Part shown: one piece after another, positions 41,529 to 52,598 of the stretch
Layout of the letters: every line of letters starts with the position of its first letter
Numbering within the stretch: position 1 is the first letter of the stretch
Origin: Marsupella aquatica
Taxonomy: Eukaryota > Marchantiophyta
Assembly (NCBI GenBank): GCA_973895155.1
Contig: OZ316899.1
Span: 3,100,001-3,164,000, forward strand
DNA length: 64,000 bases
Reading direction: 5' to 3'
The notes under the pieces: generated by a model
What the model saw: only the letters and a program-made list of their open reading frames with translations
What the model was told of the DNA's origin: nothing
Database searches by the model: none
Position numbers and translations under genes: made by a program

Positions 41529-43115
41529 CGAAAGTCTTTACCTTTTTATCAACATTACGCTCAAGACATGGATGTAATTCAAGAAGCTATGTAGACAAAT
41601 ACTTTCACGAGAGTTCAACAACCAGATCAGACAGCACTACTCCAACAAGATTAGTTCTCCTACGACAATAGTATAGACCAATCGATCTCTGCAATTTTAG
41701 TTAAATAGCTTAAGTAGTTAGAAAAGTCTCATACTTTTCCAAGAGATAACCCTTAGTAGTAGAACCTACCCTGAAAATCTCAACTCAAACCGACATGTGG
41801 TTTGAAAGTTAAAAATATTTAGTTTTACTGTTTTCCACTTAGACGCAAAAGCGCTTATGCGCCTATGAACTTATGCGCGAATGCGCCCAACACTTAGAAA
41901 ACTTTTCAGTTTTTGTTTTCTGTAATCTTTTTAACACTTTCACCTATTTATTGAGGAACTTAGGCACCTCAGAAAATCTCATATTTTGCTAACATGATGA
42001 ATATACATCAGAGATCACTTCTATAAAGTCTCACCTTTTTATGACTTTTAGTTTAGAAACTAAAATTAGGACATAACCCCTATTTATTAGTTTTGCCACA
42101 ATTCCACTTTTACAATAGTTTAATCCCTGAAATACCTTTTAGTTAGTTTTTCATTCCAGGAACATTCCACTGAACCCTAAGTACTCTTGTAGCACAATTT
42201 TGTTACTTTTACTTTTATCCATGACCCTTGAGAGAAGAAAGGGCATGTACTTTCATTATCTCTTTTCCCTTTGATTCTTGCTAGCATATAAGTAGTAATT
42301 CTCATGTCATTTCTTGTGTGAAGAAATTTCATGAGCGCTTAGTTGCAAGATTACAACTTTGTTACCTCCATTTGTAGCAAGCACTCCATTGCATATGAGT
42401 ACTTAATACAAAGGAATTCTTCCCCCTTCAAGTCTGAATGAATGAGAAGTTTGGACCCTTGAAGTAAAATCATTGTGAATGTTAAATCTCTGGTATATGT
42501 GGAAATAGATTCCTTGTTGGTGATGTTTCACATATTCCTTAGTTCTTGATGCATAGTTGTTGGCATTGCCTTGCTTGAGCATGGTTGCTAAGAAGGATTA
42601 CTTACCAATGACTTATGACTTCAAAATTGATGTTGATGATGTCTCTTATTCGTGACACAAAGTACCGATTGGATATAGAAGTGATTGATTACTATTCTAC
42701 ACTTAGTACCTTGGAAAGAAAAGTTGAGACATGTTGACGGCATTTTAGTAATCATCCTAGTACAGTAATCCTTTCCAGAAATGTTTCTTACGTATATATC
42801 ACCTAAATCATATCAAATGAAGTTATGTTGAGGAGTCCCCTTGGTTGTTTCCTAGCTCCCTCACCATACCTCAAGATTTTCATTGTGTTTTGTTAATTGT
42901 TTCCATTTTGTTATTTTATTTACAATATTAAGCAAACATTCAAAACTATGCCTTGCTGAGCAACCATAGTAAAAGGCTCAACCTTCTGTTTTTGTTACTT
43001 AAGTCATTCATAAGTGCTAAATCATAGAAAATCACTCCTTACATGTTCTTCCATAGGAACGAATACCGAGTTTTGGATCTTAAATGTTTATTTATGTCCC
43101 TAATGTGATACTACA
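41529..43115 (+). other. Non-coding U3/R/U5-like tail of ORF B unit, copy 2
   Basis: About 1.6 kb without a gene. It contains the small GACGC/ATGCGC cluster (41842-41890), a TATA word (GCATATAAGTAG, 42283) and the U5 words near 42732 and 43056. Confidence 0.6.
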
Positions 43116-43575
43116 AACATTGTAGGGGATAAGAAGGATTCCAAATGCAAGCACGGTCTTGTTCCTTACTAGCCAGAAGCATCTGTAATTCCAATCTAAG
43201 CTTTTGTTGTGTCCTATCGATGAAAAGCTCATGTCCGCCTACGTATGCTTTGCCCTACAAGATTGTCTCCCGTTGTGAAGACGAGTTGGCGGGATCCATA
43301 GTAAGTTTGTAACAAAGCAAAAGGCTTAATCTGAGAGTGGGCCAATGCTCTACCCTCCTCATGTGACCCTGTCCAGCCTAAACCCTAAACACTAAACCAA
43401 CCAGGACAACGGATATATAATATCGGTCACATTAAACGGTCATTTTCCTAAACTCTAAACCCTAGGCCCAAAAAAGGTGACCTCGTCGTTTGGGGTTTCA
43501 CAATGACGACATCTGGTTTGCCCAAGCCATGAGAGCCATTGGACAATAGATCCACAACTTCAACATCCTGGCTTT
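43116..43575. other. No gene; scattered telomere-like words
   Basis: CTAAACCCTAAACACTAAACC near 43378 and ACTCTAAACCCTAGG near 43450 resemble the plant telomere repeat. They are too short and irregular to be a telomere and are common in plant promoters and TE remnants. Confidence 0.4.
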
Positions 43576-45579
43576 TCAAGTTTGCACCTTGTTTGCAATC
43601 CCCCTGAACTTCCTCTTCTTTGGTCTGGTTACCAAAACAATGTCAGGCTGGTGGGAATCTTCTACTGAAACATGATGGTCAACAACAGCCTTCCCGTGTT
43701 TCATAGGAACCGTTTCTACATCTCTGTTAAGTGGGTCCGCGGACGAGAACTCATGCAAGTGTGGTTGAGTTACAATGGTGTTCAATTTTGGAAAGAAAGA
43801 TTCAACATTCCCAAGTGCAGTAGCATCTCAAAGTCAAAGTTCAAACAAGCTCGGTCCCCATCCTTTCCTCCCAATGAGTTTGTAGTTCTTCAAAGCTCCA
43901 TTCTGGCTAAATGCGCGAGATGCATCTAGGGTACAAGACTGTACTAACTCAACCTTTGTAGTAGATGAGGATTTACGCATAGATGCGTGTACCGACTCTG
44001 CCCCGCTGTGGTTAGGCATGAGTGCTACCTTTTTCTTTGTCCATCTCCTGCAATACCGTTCCATAAAACATTTCAATTTTGGTCATTTTTTTGGTTCTCG
44101 GCAACAGACAAAATAGGTGTAACATAGCGTATCTTGGAGAGCTTCGCCAAGATCCGACATGTTGACGAATATCATGCATAGAGGGGGAAAGCGTTAAGAC
44201 ACTTACAAGTCTCAAAAATTTTCCACACTGAGAAAACCAAACAATTCACCAAGACATCCACGTGGTGAGCTCCTTTGCTTTTCCTAGTAGCACATTGCCC
44301 TCATTCCACTACGTTTTCAGCCTCTCAAACACTTGATAGGCAAGAACTATATTACCAATGTGCCGAAGTGAATCCAACAATTCTTTATGCTCAAATATCT
44401 TACTTATGACAATCTGCTTTTGCATTCTCTGTACTGATTGGGCCCAGTGAAACGCATCAGACCTCTCTCTGTGGGAATTTACCTTTCCATCCCAAAATTC
44501 ATTGTGGATTGCATTCCAACCAGCAACAGCATTTTTAGCCATAAATCCATAGAACTGCACATGCTTCAGCCCATGTTCTTCACATACCCTCCTCATGACG
44601 TTCCATGCAGTTTGCAATGACTTGCTGTCTTCTGAAATTAGCTCGCAAACAAAGATTGTGTATAAGCCTTGATAGAAATGGTCATATATGTGTGCTGACA
44701 TAGTGCACCATCTGTTGTCAAGTATATGGTGCATGACATCAGACATCCCCAAGAATGCTCAAGATCCCCTCTAGCTGCATTCTTCAAACGAGGTCTACTC
44801 CTGACCCGAGAGCTTCTACACTAAATTTTAAAAATGTGCGGTCACTCATCTGTTCCCACATTCTAAGTTGGGAACAAAACATTTTGGATAAAAGGAAATG
44901 CAGCCTGCTTCCGCATCTCTAGTATCATGCTTACATCAGATGACACATAAGAGTATCTCTTGATGCTCCTAATCATCAAGCGGAAAATAGATTTGTCGCC
45001 CAGAATGGCCAACATTTCATCAAGGTCGTTTGCCTCCTCAGTTGTGACCATCTCAACCACTGGGTCCTCAAAAATATTTTTAAGTTTCTGTACTACTTTG
45101 ATCTTGATCACAGACGGTCATGCAGTAGGACTCCTCTTCAGTTCCTCCTCCATGAGATTACGCACAAGTGACCGTTGATCTTTGTTGTGCGTGAACATTG
45201 CGGGATGGGTGTGATTTCCAACATGCATGGCAACATGAGACTTGTGACAATAATTACGGTCGTCCTTGGTTGGAGTGATGTAGTACATCTCCCTTGGGCA
45301 TCTAGCTATACACCTAGGAGGCCTCTTGTAGAAGCTACAAATTACACTCAATGGGGGAACCTTGCGTCCAACAGGGAAAGGTAGCTCATTTGTGCCTGCT
45401 CGATCTTGAGTCCACTTTGCATAATTGTGCTCTTTGTGCTCCTCAAAATTCTCACAATCCCTATGCAGACAACGCAGAGAACCCAAACACTTCACAGTTT
45501 GGATCTTGTAAGAGTGACTGTTGTTATTTAGCTTTGGGCCAATATTTTCTCCTGTCTCAATCAACTCCACATGTAACAA
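43576..45579 (-). pseudogene. Decayed MULE-like transposase
   Basis: The minus strand from 45579 has a Cys/His-rich N-terminal region (CLHRDCENFEEHKEHN, CIARCPREMYYITPT, HVAMHVGNHTHPA) of the type found before Mutator-like transposase cores. It continues in one frame to 44863 except for a TGA near 45116 where CGA is likely. After a frame change, 44752-44309 reads DNRWCTMSAHIYDHF, TAWNVMRRVCEEHG, FMAKNAVAGWNAIHNEFWDG and FHWAQSVQRMQKQI, recalling the C-terminal catalytic half (CFFH..Q.. region) of MULE transposases. Further fragments reach 43576. Terminal inverted repeats were not found. Confidence 0.45.
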
Positions 45580-45794
45580 TCATTCTTCTGCTCCATCCCC
45601 AAAAAGAAACACCCCTTTGAGTATGGACCTGTAAAAGGTGGCAACTCAAAAACATGGTCTCCATCATACACTTCTGGCATTCATTGAACTCTCTCCGGCA
45701 ATTTTGTGCTCAAAATCTTATGAGCAGCTTGTACACATCAAGAGGTCCCTTTCTCGTGTAGCATGGCATGAACAACACCGACAAGGAACTCATC

Positions 45795-46230
45795 TTTCCA
45801 TACTAAATTGCCTTCTCAAAGACCCTCTCCAAGAAGGAATGCCTTTGATTGAGGTGTCTCCTTTGGTGGAGTATAAGCAACTCCTTGATCCTCCCAGAAT
45901 TGGGATGATTTAGACTTGGGTGTATTCAACCGAGAAGGTTCACCATCTCAAAGACCCCCTCTGAGATTGAATGCACTTGATCGAGATTTATCTTTCACTG
46001 GTGTATCACCATCTCCAAGATCCTCCCACATTTGGAATGAATTGGACCTAGGTGTACTCGTCCGAGAAGGTTCACCATCTCAAAGACCCCCTCTGAGATT
46101 GATTGCGCTGGATCGAGGTGTCTCCTTCACTGGCTCATCTACCTCTCCAAGATCCTGCCACACTGGCAATGAATTTGAGCGGGGTGTACCAACTCGGGGA
46201 ATGTCCTCCCAAAATTGGGACGATTTTTGA
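45795..46230. repeat. 132-bp tandem repeat encoding 44-residue units
   Basis: CGAGAAGGTTCACCATCTCA begins at 45931 and again at 46063. A more diverged unit precedes (about 45800) and a partial one follows. The plus-strand frame 45916-46230 reads the units as V..REGSPSQRPPLRL.ALDR..SFTG with Ser/Pro/Arg enrichment. The preceding unit reads in another frame. Because the period is a multiple of three, the frame survives by construction; expression is not shown. Confidence 0.75.
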
Positions 46231-46599
46231 CGCGGTGTTTTGTTCCATAATTTATTCTATTCATCAATCTGTGGGGAGTGCACAAAATCTCCAAGACCCT
46301 CACTAACATTGCATGAACTTGCTTTCTTTCTATAAAGAGTATAGGACATGCCACATTTCAGATACCACTCTCACTCATCTCCATCGCCTTTGGATTCAGC
46401 ATAAGTGGACTGTCTTCTCTCTCCTTGTAAATCATGAAATCCCCTACCTTCAAACCAAATCGGCTTGCTACTTCATGCTCCTTAGTCACTCAAACACTAT
46501 CTCCCTCAATCTGACAAAAAACAACAACATCCTCGGTTACTGATCGGATTATCACAAGAGAAGCCATGTGTTCCAAATCCACACTGTGAATGTTAGACC

Positions 46600-46800
46600 C
46601 TAGGCCTTCGGCGCTATACATTAGACGTTAAAGTTGTTGTACCACTTTATGCCAATAATACCACACTTTCAGGCTTAGAACTTGGGCGGTACATCAGAAG
46701 TTAAAGTCTTTGTACCACTTTATGCCGATAATACCGCACTTTCAGGCTTAGAACTTGGGCGATACATCAAACATTAAAGTACCTGTACTTTACGCCAAGA
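46600..46800. repeat. 73-bp tandem repeat, about 2.5 copies
   Basis: TTCAGGCTTAGAACTTGGGCG begins at 46668 and 46741, each preceded by TGTACCACTTTATGCC. No coding content. Confidence 0.75.
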
Positions 46801-46894
46801 ATACTGTTCTGGACAACGTGCGTACCATATAACGATCATAGAATCCAGAGCATACATATAACTATAATTGTACCACAAAGTAGGTACCTGTTTG

Positions 46895-47030
46895 CTAGCG
46901 GCCGCCAAGAAGGTACAGATTCTGCACATCTACAAGGTACATATTTGCCAACAGCCGCCAAGAAGGTACAAATTCTGCACATCTACAAGGTACATATTTG
47001 CCAACAGCCGCCAAGAAGGTACATGCAAAC
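46895..47030. repeat. 53-bp tandem repeat, about 2.6 copies
   Basis: GCCGCCAAGAAGGTAC begins at 46901, 46954 and 47007, with ATTCTGCACATCTACAAGG between. The short frames on both strands are products of the repeat. Confidence 0.8.
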
Positions 47031-47099
47031 TGTGGGGATCTAGTACATTCTCCAAGTACGCCTAAACTTCTTCCGTCGTGCGGCTTATAATCCCCTCTG

Positions 47100-48560
47100 C
47101 AAAAATTCCTGATTTGAAGGATGAACAAATTTTGGGCCTACTTCCTACTGGGCGAGGGTCTCTGACATGCAGTCGCACTATCTGGCTCTATCGGTAAGTC
47201 TATTTGCCCCATTGGGTGGTCTTTTTTGCAGCATAATTCATATTTAGTGAGCCTCTATGTGGTGGATTAAGGATTCCTCGGTCGTTGAGTGTCATTTACT
47301 TTTCATCCCAAGTCATTCTTGGTGGGGGTCTCTGAGATTCTGAGATGGCTTCTCATAGATTTTTACCTAGAATCCTACTCGGCGAGGGTCTTTGACATGC
47401 AATTGCGCCATCTGATGAGCCTCTCCATGGTGGATTAGGGACACCTAACACTTCCTCACTCAAAGTGTCATTTAGTTTCCACCCTAAATTATTCTTGGAG
47501 GGGGTCTCCGGGATGGATTCAAGTCATTTGGGGCAACAGTATTTGTACTCGGTGAGTGTCTCCAAGTTGGTTTTGGTTCTCTTGTTGCCCTCGGTCTGTT
47601 TTTACCCACGATTTCCTAGTCGTGGTGTTGTTACCTTTTGACCTTTAGTCATACTTGGCAAGCCTCTCTGAGATGGATTTGTGGCTCGTTGAGGATGGTA
47701 GATCTATATGAACACATGATTCATACATAATTTGATTGTACAAACTTTAAAAAGTACTGTACGGTCAGGCTTTGCATGCACTTTTGGGTTCATCCTCGTA
47801 TTTTGGCGAGGGTCTCTAACATTGAATGTGGGATAGAACCAATTTGGGTCCTTCCTTTGAAATGGAATACCCTTAATTTCATCTTGGAGAGGGTCTCTAA
47901 GAGACACTTTGTATGTTGTAGCTAACCCTTTAAAACTATTAAGAGGGTTGACATTTTGTGTCGTCTAGCCAAACTATGCCCACGACTCCATCTTAGAGAG
48001 GGTCTCCGAGAGGTTGGGTCTCATCTGACAACCTTTTTGACCCAAGAGGCGGTCTAGGATAACTGATGTTTGGCCACTTGAGGCACATGGCTCCATCTCA
48101 AAGAGGGTCTCCAAGAGACTAGGTTGTGATCTCACGTAGAGGGCGTACTTTTCTACCGTGGAGTTCACTACGGTGTGAGACTTTTTTCTACTTCTCATAT
48201 TTTACCCTAAACCCTAAACCCTAAACTCCTTGTTACTAAAACAAAACCCTAAACATAATTGGCCGCCTTTATTCAAGTCTCCTCTAGCAAACCCTCCTCC
48301 AGCAAACCCTCCTTGATCTCGTCAACTTGTGCTCTTCCCCCTTCTCTTAACCCCAATTTCCTCTTTTAGTTAAGCCACCCAAATGATGAAACGTCTTAGT
48401 ACAGCCCATACTCCATTGTCGGCAATGGTCAACCATTTCCTCTTTGAGTTGAGGCACCAAGATGTTGACACGTCTCAGTAGGCCTCATAATGAAATGACG
48501 GCGAGGGTCTCCTAGATTCGGACTCGTTTTGAGCTGTTGATCAAAGTCCCTAATTTCACC
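47100..48560. repeat. Second field of degenerate GCGAGGGTCTCTGAGA-type words
   Basis: Variants such as GGGCGAGGGTCTCTGACATG, GGGGGTCTCTGAGATTCTGAG, GGCGAGGGTCTTTGACATG and AGAGGGTCTCCGAGAGG recur every 100-250 bp, mostly on the plus strand. A three-unit CCCTAAA stretch lies at 48205-48226. No gene is supported. Confidence 0.6.
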
Positions 48561-49310
48561 CTAAACATACCCCAAAATTTCCCATACTAGTGGTCAGTAC
48601 TCGCGTTAGCATTGCATACTTTCTTGTTTGAGCCTTTAACAACATGTACGTATCCAAGTATAGTTAGGATCTCTCGTATCTCTTGCGTACTTTAGTGTTG
48701 TGCAGCACATGCGGTACATTATTCCTTGAAGTGGATGTCGTTCCTTCCTTGACACTCTTCCATGGTGTGACATTAGGTTTGGCACTCATCTTTATCACTA
48801 ATCCTTGGACCTCCTCACTCTACCTCACTCTTTTGCGCAATCCCTCACTTGTCCGCGCTCTCATCCGCGCTCTTCCTCAATCTTTGCATATTGGTCTGCG
48901 CAATCTCTCACTTCTCTGCGCTCACATCTGCATTGTTCCTGCTCTTCTTCAGTCGTCCCACTAACAATAAACTCTCATGTGCAACCCTGTTATCATGTCT
49001 ACTGGATTGCGTTGGTGTTTTGAGGCAGTGAGCTAGTGGTAGCTTCTTTGTGAGTGTTTGCGACAATGATTTTTTGTGAGCATTTGCATTGGTGATTCTC
49101 TTAGGTTTTTCTCTTGGCTCCCCCTTTTTCTTGATATGTCAAATCCATTTGTATGTGAATCAAATGTGTGAAAGGTTGGACCTCACGTATCCTTGAAAAT
49201 TGGCTCTCTCGGCGGGGCTTGCTGAGATCTTGTCAGGTTTATAGGCTGAGCTTATGTTAGAGCTATAGCCAACTAATAACTATTCATTTCTCATGTAATC
49301 TTAGGTCAAA
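48561..49310. other. No gene recognised
   Basis: Overlapping frames at 48683-49031 are Leu/Ser/His-rich readings of a CTC/GCG-rich stretch and have no domain. Confidence 0.4.
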
Positions 49311-49984
49311 ATGCCGAAGAGGAAAGACTCAACTGGAGCTAGACCTGTTGATAGCCAAACTTCTCAGCGGAGTAAGAAAGCACAATCCAAGTCTCCTTTG
49401 CTAGTCACATCTTGACTGACGCACTCACAGGGTGGTCCCCTTATGGAGTCAGTCGACTCTAGGAGGAAGTTTGAGCCAATTTATACTAAATGATTCTTGG
49501 CAAGCATCACAAACACAAAGGGCCGTAGCTTCCAATGGTTTGGGATGTGGGCTCCCCTTGCTGCAAGAATCCACTATCCCTGGGTGAGCTTTGTCCCTCG
49601 CAGTTTCATTCTTGGTAGAAATCCGTGGGACGGGCTGTGGGAGATGCGTTGAAGGGCCATCCACAAGCCACTTCAAATTTTCTGCATCAAATTATGCAGG
49701 CACTGGTGGTGAATATAGACGTTGCCTCCTTATGCAAGGAGGCCCGTCTAGCTTACCCTTGCCATCTCGCTCCCATTGGGCAATTTGCCCCTTCGACTTG
49801 GACAATGCATACACACACTATCGTTGGGGTGGAGCACAGGGAAGCAACAAACCCAAGCCAAGATTATGCATCCGGACCAGTCTTCTCCCTTGATGAGTGT
49901 CGTGCTTGGCTTAAGGCGAGTGAACTAACTTTGAAAACTAGCTAACAATCCTCTTTCGAGTGAACCCTTCTATAGCCCTGGGTT
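49311..49984 (+). pseudogene. Broken gene fragment interrupted by the full-length retroelement
   Basis: An ATG near 49311 gives a basic Ser-rich start (PKRKDSTGARPVDSQTSQRS), stops near 49414, and reopens as a helical stretch in other frames: KFEPIYTK, FLASITNTKGRSFQWFGMW at 49450-49600, then IMQALVVNIDVASLCKEARL and FSLDECRAWLKASEL at 49625-49945. It ends about 40 bp before the element at 49990. It could be a host gene or an old TE gene. I do not recognise the family. Confidence 0.3.
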
Positions 49985-50157
49985 ACCAGTGTGGTATGGG
50001 TGTCCCTGCAATTTTTTCTGGAAACTTGTTTATTTTTAGCATATCACAAGATTTACTTACACTTTAGACACCTTCCGGCCAACATTTACTTGTTCTGGAC
50101 ACTTATAGAAATATTTGACATCTCCGGCTTTCCTGACGATTCCTAGTGTACTTTGCC

Positions 50158-50425
50158 CGACGCTGTGACCAGCGCCCGTTTCTTTTACTCAAGACGCTGC
50201 GGAAGCGTCCAACCTCCTCATGACGCTTTTGGCAGTGCCCGACCGCCACCAAGACTCTATGAGGATTTCGACCGACGCTGTGGAAAGCGTCAGCTTCAAC
50301 ACACGACGCTGTGAGCAGCGTCCACCCTAGTATTGACGCTGTGAGCAGTGTGAGCAGCGTCCGTTGGTTTTACTTAAGACGCTTCTAGCAGCGTCCAGAT
50401 TCTCCCGACGCTTCTAGCAGCGTCC
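50158..50425. repeat. GACGCT...AGCGTCC palindrome array in U3
   Basis: Copies start at about 50159, 50191, 50222, 50274, 50304, 50335, 50379 and 50406. Examples are GACGCTGTGAGCAGCGTCC and GACGCTTCTAGCAGCGTCC. The same array is present in the 3' LTR at 62317-62584. Arms are conserved and loops vary. Confidence 0.85.
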
Positions 50426-50572
50426 GCTCAACACTTAGTTTTTGAAGTAGATTACTAGTAAAGTAGTATTCTACCACCCTTGTTGAAGTACTTATGCTGT
50501 GCTTCTCCCTTGTTTAGTTTTAAGCTTGGAAAGGCACGACTGTTCTTACCTCCTCCATTTTAGGATTCCAGC

Positions 50573-50584
50573 ACTTATAAGACA
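50573..50584 (+). promoter_or_regulatory. LTR TATA box
   Basis: ACTTATAAGACAG downstream of the palindrome array and upstream of the U5 words. The solo LTR at 27409 has CCTATAAGACC in the same place. Confidence 0.65.
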
Positions 50585-51386
50585 GAGTAGAATGCTCATT
50601 TGAAGTAGAGAGAAATAGAGTTAATACTGTATTCAGAATTGAGTCTTCTGAATAGTTTTCTCCTCCTTCCATTGTAACAAGGCATGCTGTGAGTGTTTTG
50701 TATGGAAGTAAAGCTATATTGATTGAAGTTAAGATTGAATTCAAGAGATTCCTGTGGTGATTGAATTCAGTTGCAGATTTCTGAAACTCGTATTGAATTC
50801 ACTGCTAGGCTTGCTTGCAGAGTCGGGATTCGCTAGCCAATTCAAGAATAGTTAATGATAAATGAGAAGTAAATTCTGATTCTCAGAGTAGTTAGTACTG
50901 TTGCTTTGATTCTGGAATATGGTTTAGAGTTTGACTGAATTGCGTATCGCTGATGTCAAACCATGTTGACGGCATTTTAAATCATATCATTCATTTGCAA
51001 TCAGAAAGCTTCTGCTTCATCAGATTGAGAATTCCATTATCATTAACCTTTGTGTTTTGAAGAGTGAGATGGATGAATTATGAGATAGATTTCATGTCTA
51101 TACTGAGCCCAAATCCTTTCTGAAGGAGTGGCAGTAGCAGCTTGTAGTCTCTAAATCCTTACTCATTTCTTCTCTAATTCATAAATCAGAAGTTCAGTTA
51201 CTTTGTTGTTTGTTTATTCGATTTTTTTTATTGAGAAGTGAAGTCAACATAGAGCTCAAGACTCTAAATCACTCGGAGTGATAAAAGTTATACAATTCAT
51301 TCTGAAATCTGTTCTTAAAGGGATCGAAACCCTGGTTTTAGGTGAGAAGAGTCACTTTTGATACTTAGCACTATACGACATCTTTT

Positions 51387-51404
51387 TGGCGCCGCTGCCG
51401 GGGA
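51387..51404 (+). other. Primer-binding site, tRNA-Asp type
   Basis: TGGCGCCGCTGCCGGGGA starts six bases after the LTR. It matches the 3' end of plant tRNA-Asp except for one C in place of T. This primer site is typical of Athila-group elements. Confidence 0.85.
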
Positions 51405-52598
51405 ACGAATTTAAGATTGAATTGACGTACAGGCAGTGTATGCCAGAAGGAGCTAGACGGGAGAGGAATTCACGTTCTACTATAATTGTGAAGATGCGTC
51501 ATCACTCCAGTTAAAAAGATGAAGAGCTTCCATTTCGAGGTGATGCCGTACTCTATCCAAAGCGCCCCGGAAGCTCTCTTAAGAGTATTGGAAAAATTTG
51601 TGGTGCCAAACTTAAGAGAAGAAACCGCCCTCCCACCAGAAAAGGCCTCACAGAGAGGAGCTGTTGCTCGTCAAGTTGCTTTGGAGATAGTCGAAGACAC
51701 CAAAGACACTTTGAGTGACAAGTGAAGTTATTCTAACGTTGCTCGGGACGTATGATTTGTAAAATTGTCCAACCATCCTGGTTCGTGTGACCGATGCCAC
51801 CTATCCGATCTTTGGGAACATTAAGAATTAGGAATTTGAGGAATCGTTATGTTAATTCTTGGGTTCTGAGCCTGAGAGGGAGGAATGGCATACATTGGTT
51901 AACTATCACCTGGTGGGAAGATGAAAGTTTGCATTTAGTAATATTAAGGCTGAATGGTAGGATCACACAGGAGTGATATTTAGTCATTTCCATTCGGGAG
52001 TTAGCGGAAAGAATCATGCACCAGGAATTGCGTAGAAGATTAGGAAGGAGTTAGACGTCTGATTAGTAGGATGGCCTAGTGTAGCGTACCATGTGGTAAA
52101 GAAATTTCAGGGTGAAGGAAGTCGGAGATTATGGGGAACGCCCGGTTCCAGTAATCGCCACCGTAAAGGAGATAAGGAAGGACGCCGCGAAGAGCGTCCA
52201 ATGCGATTCGTCCCAGAAGATTCCGCAAGTCAGGACGCTTCGAGTAGCGTCCGATCCCAGTGGACGCTGTGAGCAGCGTCCGGTGGAATCTGTGACGAAC
52301 CAACGTGCGCGACGCTTCTGGTGTGCCTTTCCGCGTCTCAACCTGAAGGACGCACCAGAGAAAACGAGGTTTTAGAATCTCGGCTGGTCACTGAAGGGAA
52401 GTATTAGCTACGGGATAGCAAGGGGGAGGAATCATGCAAGGGATGTTGAACGACGCTACGGGAAGTCACTTTGAGGAAGCAGGTTCATATCTCCCGGAGT
52501 GGGGTGATAACGTCGCACCTAAATGGTGACTCCTTGCATAAAGACTCCTGAGGAGCGGGTCTGGTGTCTCAAAATCACCCGTGCTTGGAGAATGAGGG
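51405..52598 (+). other. Long leader before gag with small upstream frame and palindromes
   Basis: About 1.2 kb. A 68-codon frame starts at 51519 (MKSFHFEVMPYSIQSAPEAL) and could be an upstream ORF. There is no evidence that it is translated. Palindromes of the GACGCT...AGCGTCC type recur at about 52181, 52233, 52263 and 52311. The leader would normally contain the packaging signal. Confidence 0.5.

Larger units (their letters stand above)
34070..43115 (+). mobile_element. Giant LTR-like unit carrying ORF B (copy 2), split by the 35642 unit
   Basis: It starts TGTAATATAGC, close to the TGTAATTAGG start of the 14084 unit. It ends ATACTACA with GACAT at 34065-34069 and AACAT at 43116-43120 as an imperfect duplication. 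Without the nested unit it is about 4.44 kb. It carries ORF B, the TATA word GCATATAAGTAG (42283), and the U5 words TGTTGACGGCATTTTA (42732) and GGAACGAATACCGAG (about 43056). No primer site, gag or pol is present. It is read as a solo LTR with a coding U3. Confidence 0.7.
49990..51380 (+). repeat. 5' LTR of the full-length element
   Basis: TGTGGTATGGG to CTATACGACA. U3 carries eight or so GACGCT palindromes (50158-50425), a TTATAAGACAG TATA box at 50575, and the U5 words GCGTATCGCTGA, TGTTGACGGCATTTTA (50963) and GATCGAAACCCTGG (about 51321). Confidence 0.95.

Noticed and set aside
48205-48226. Telomere or chromosome end
   Set aside because: Only three CCCTAAA units in the middle of ordinary sequence; at most a short interstitial telomeric word.
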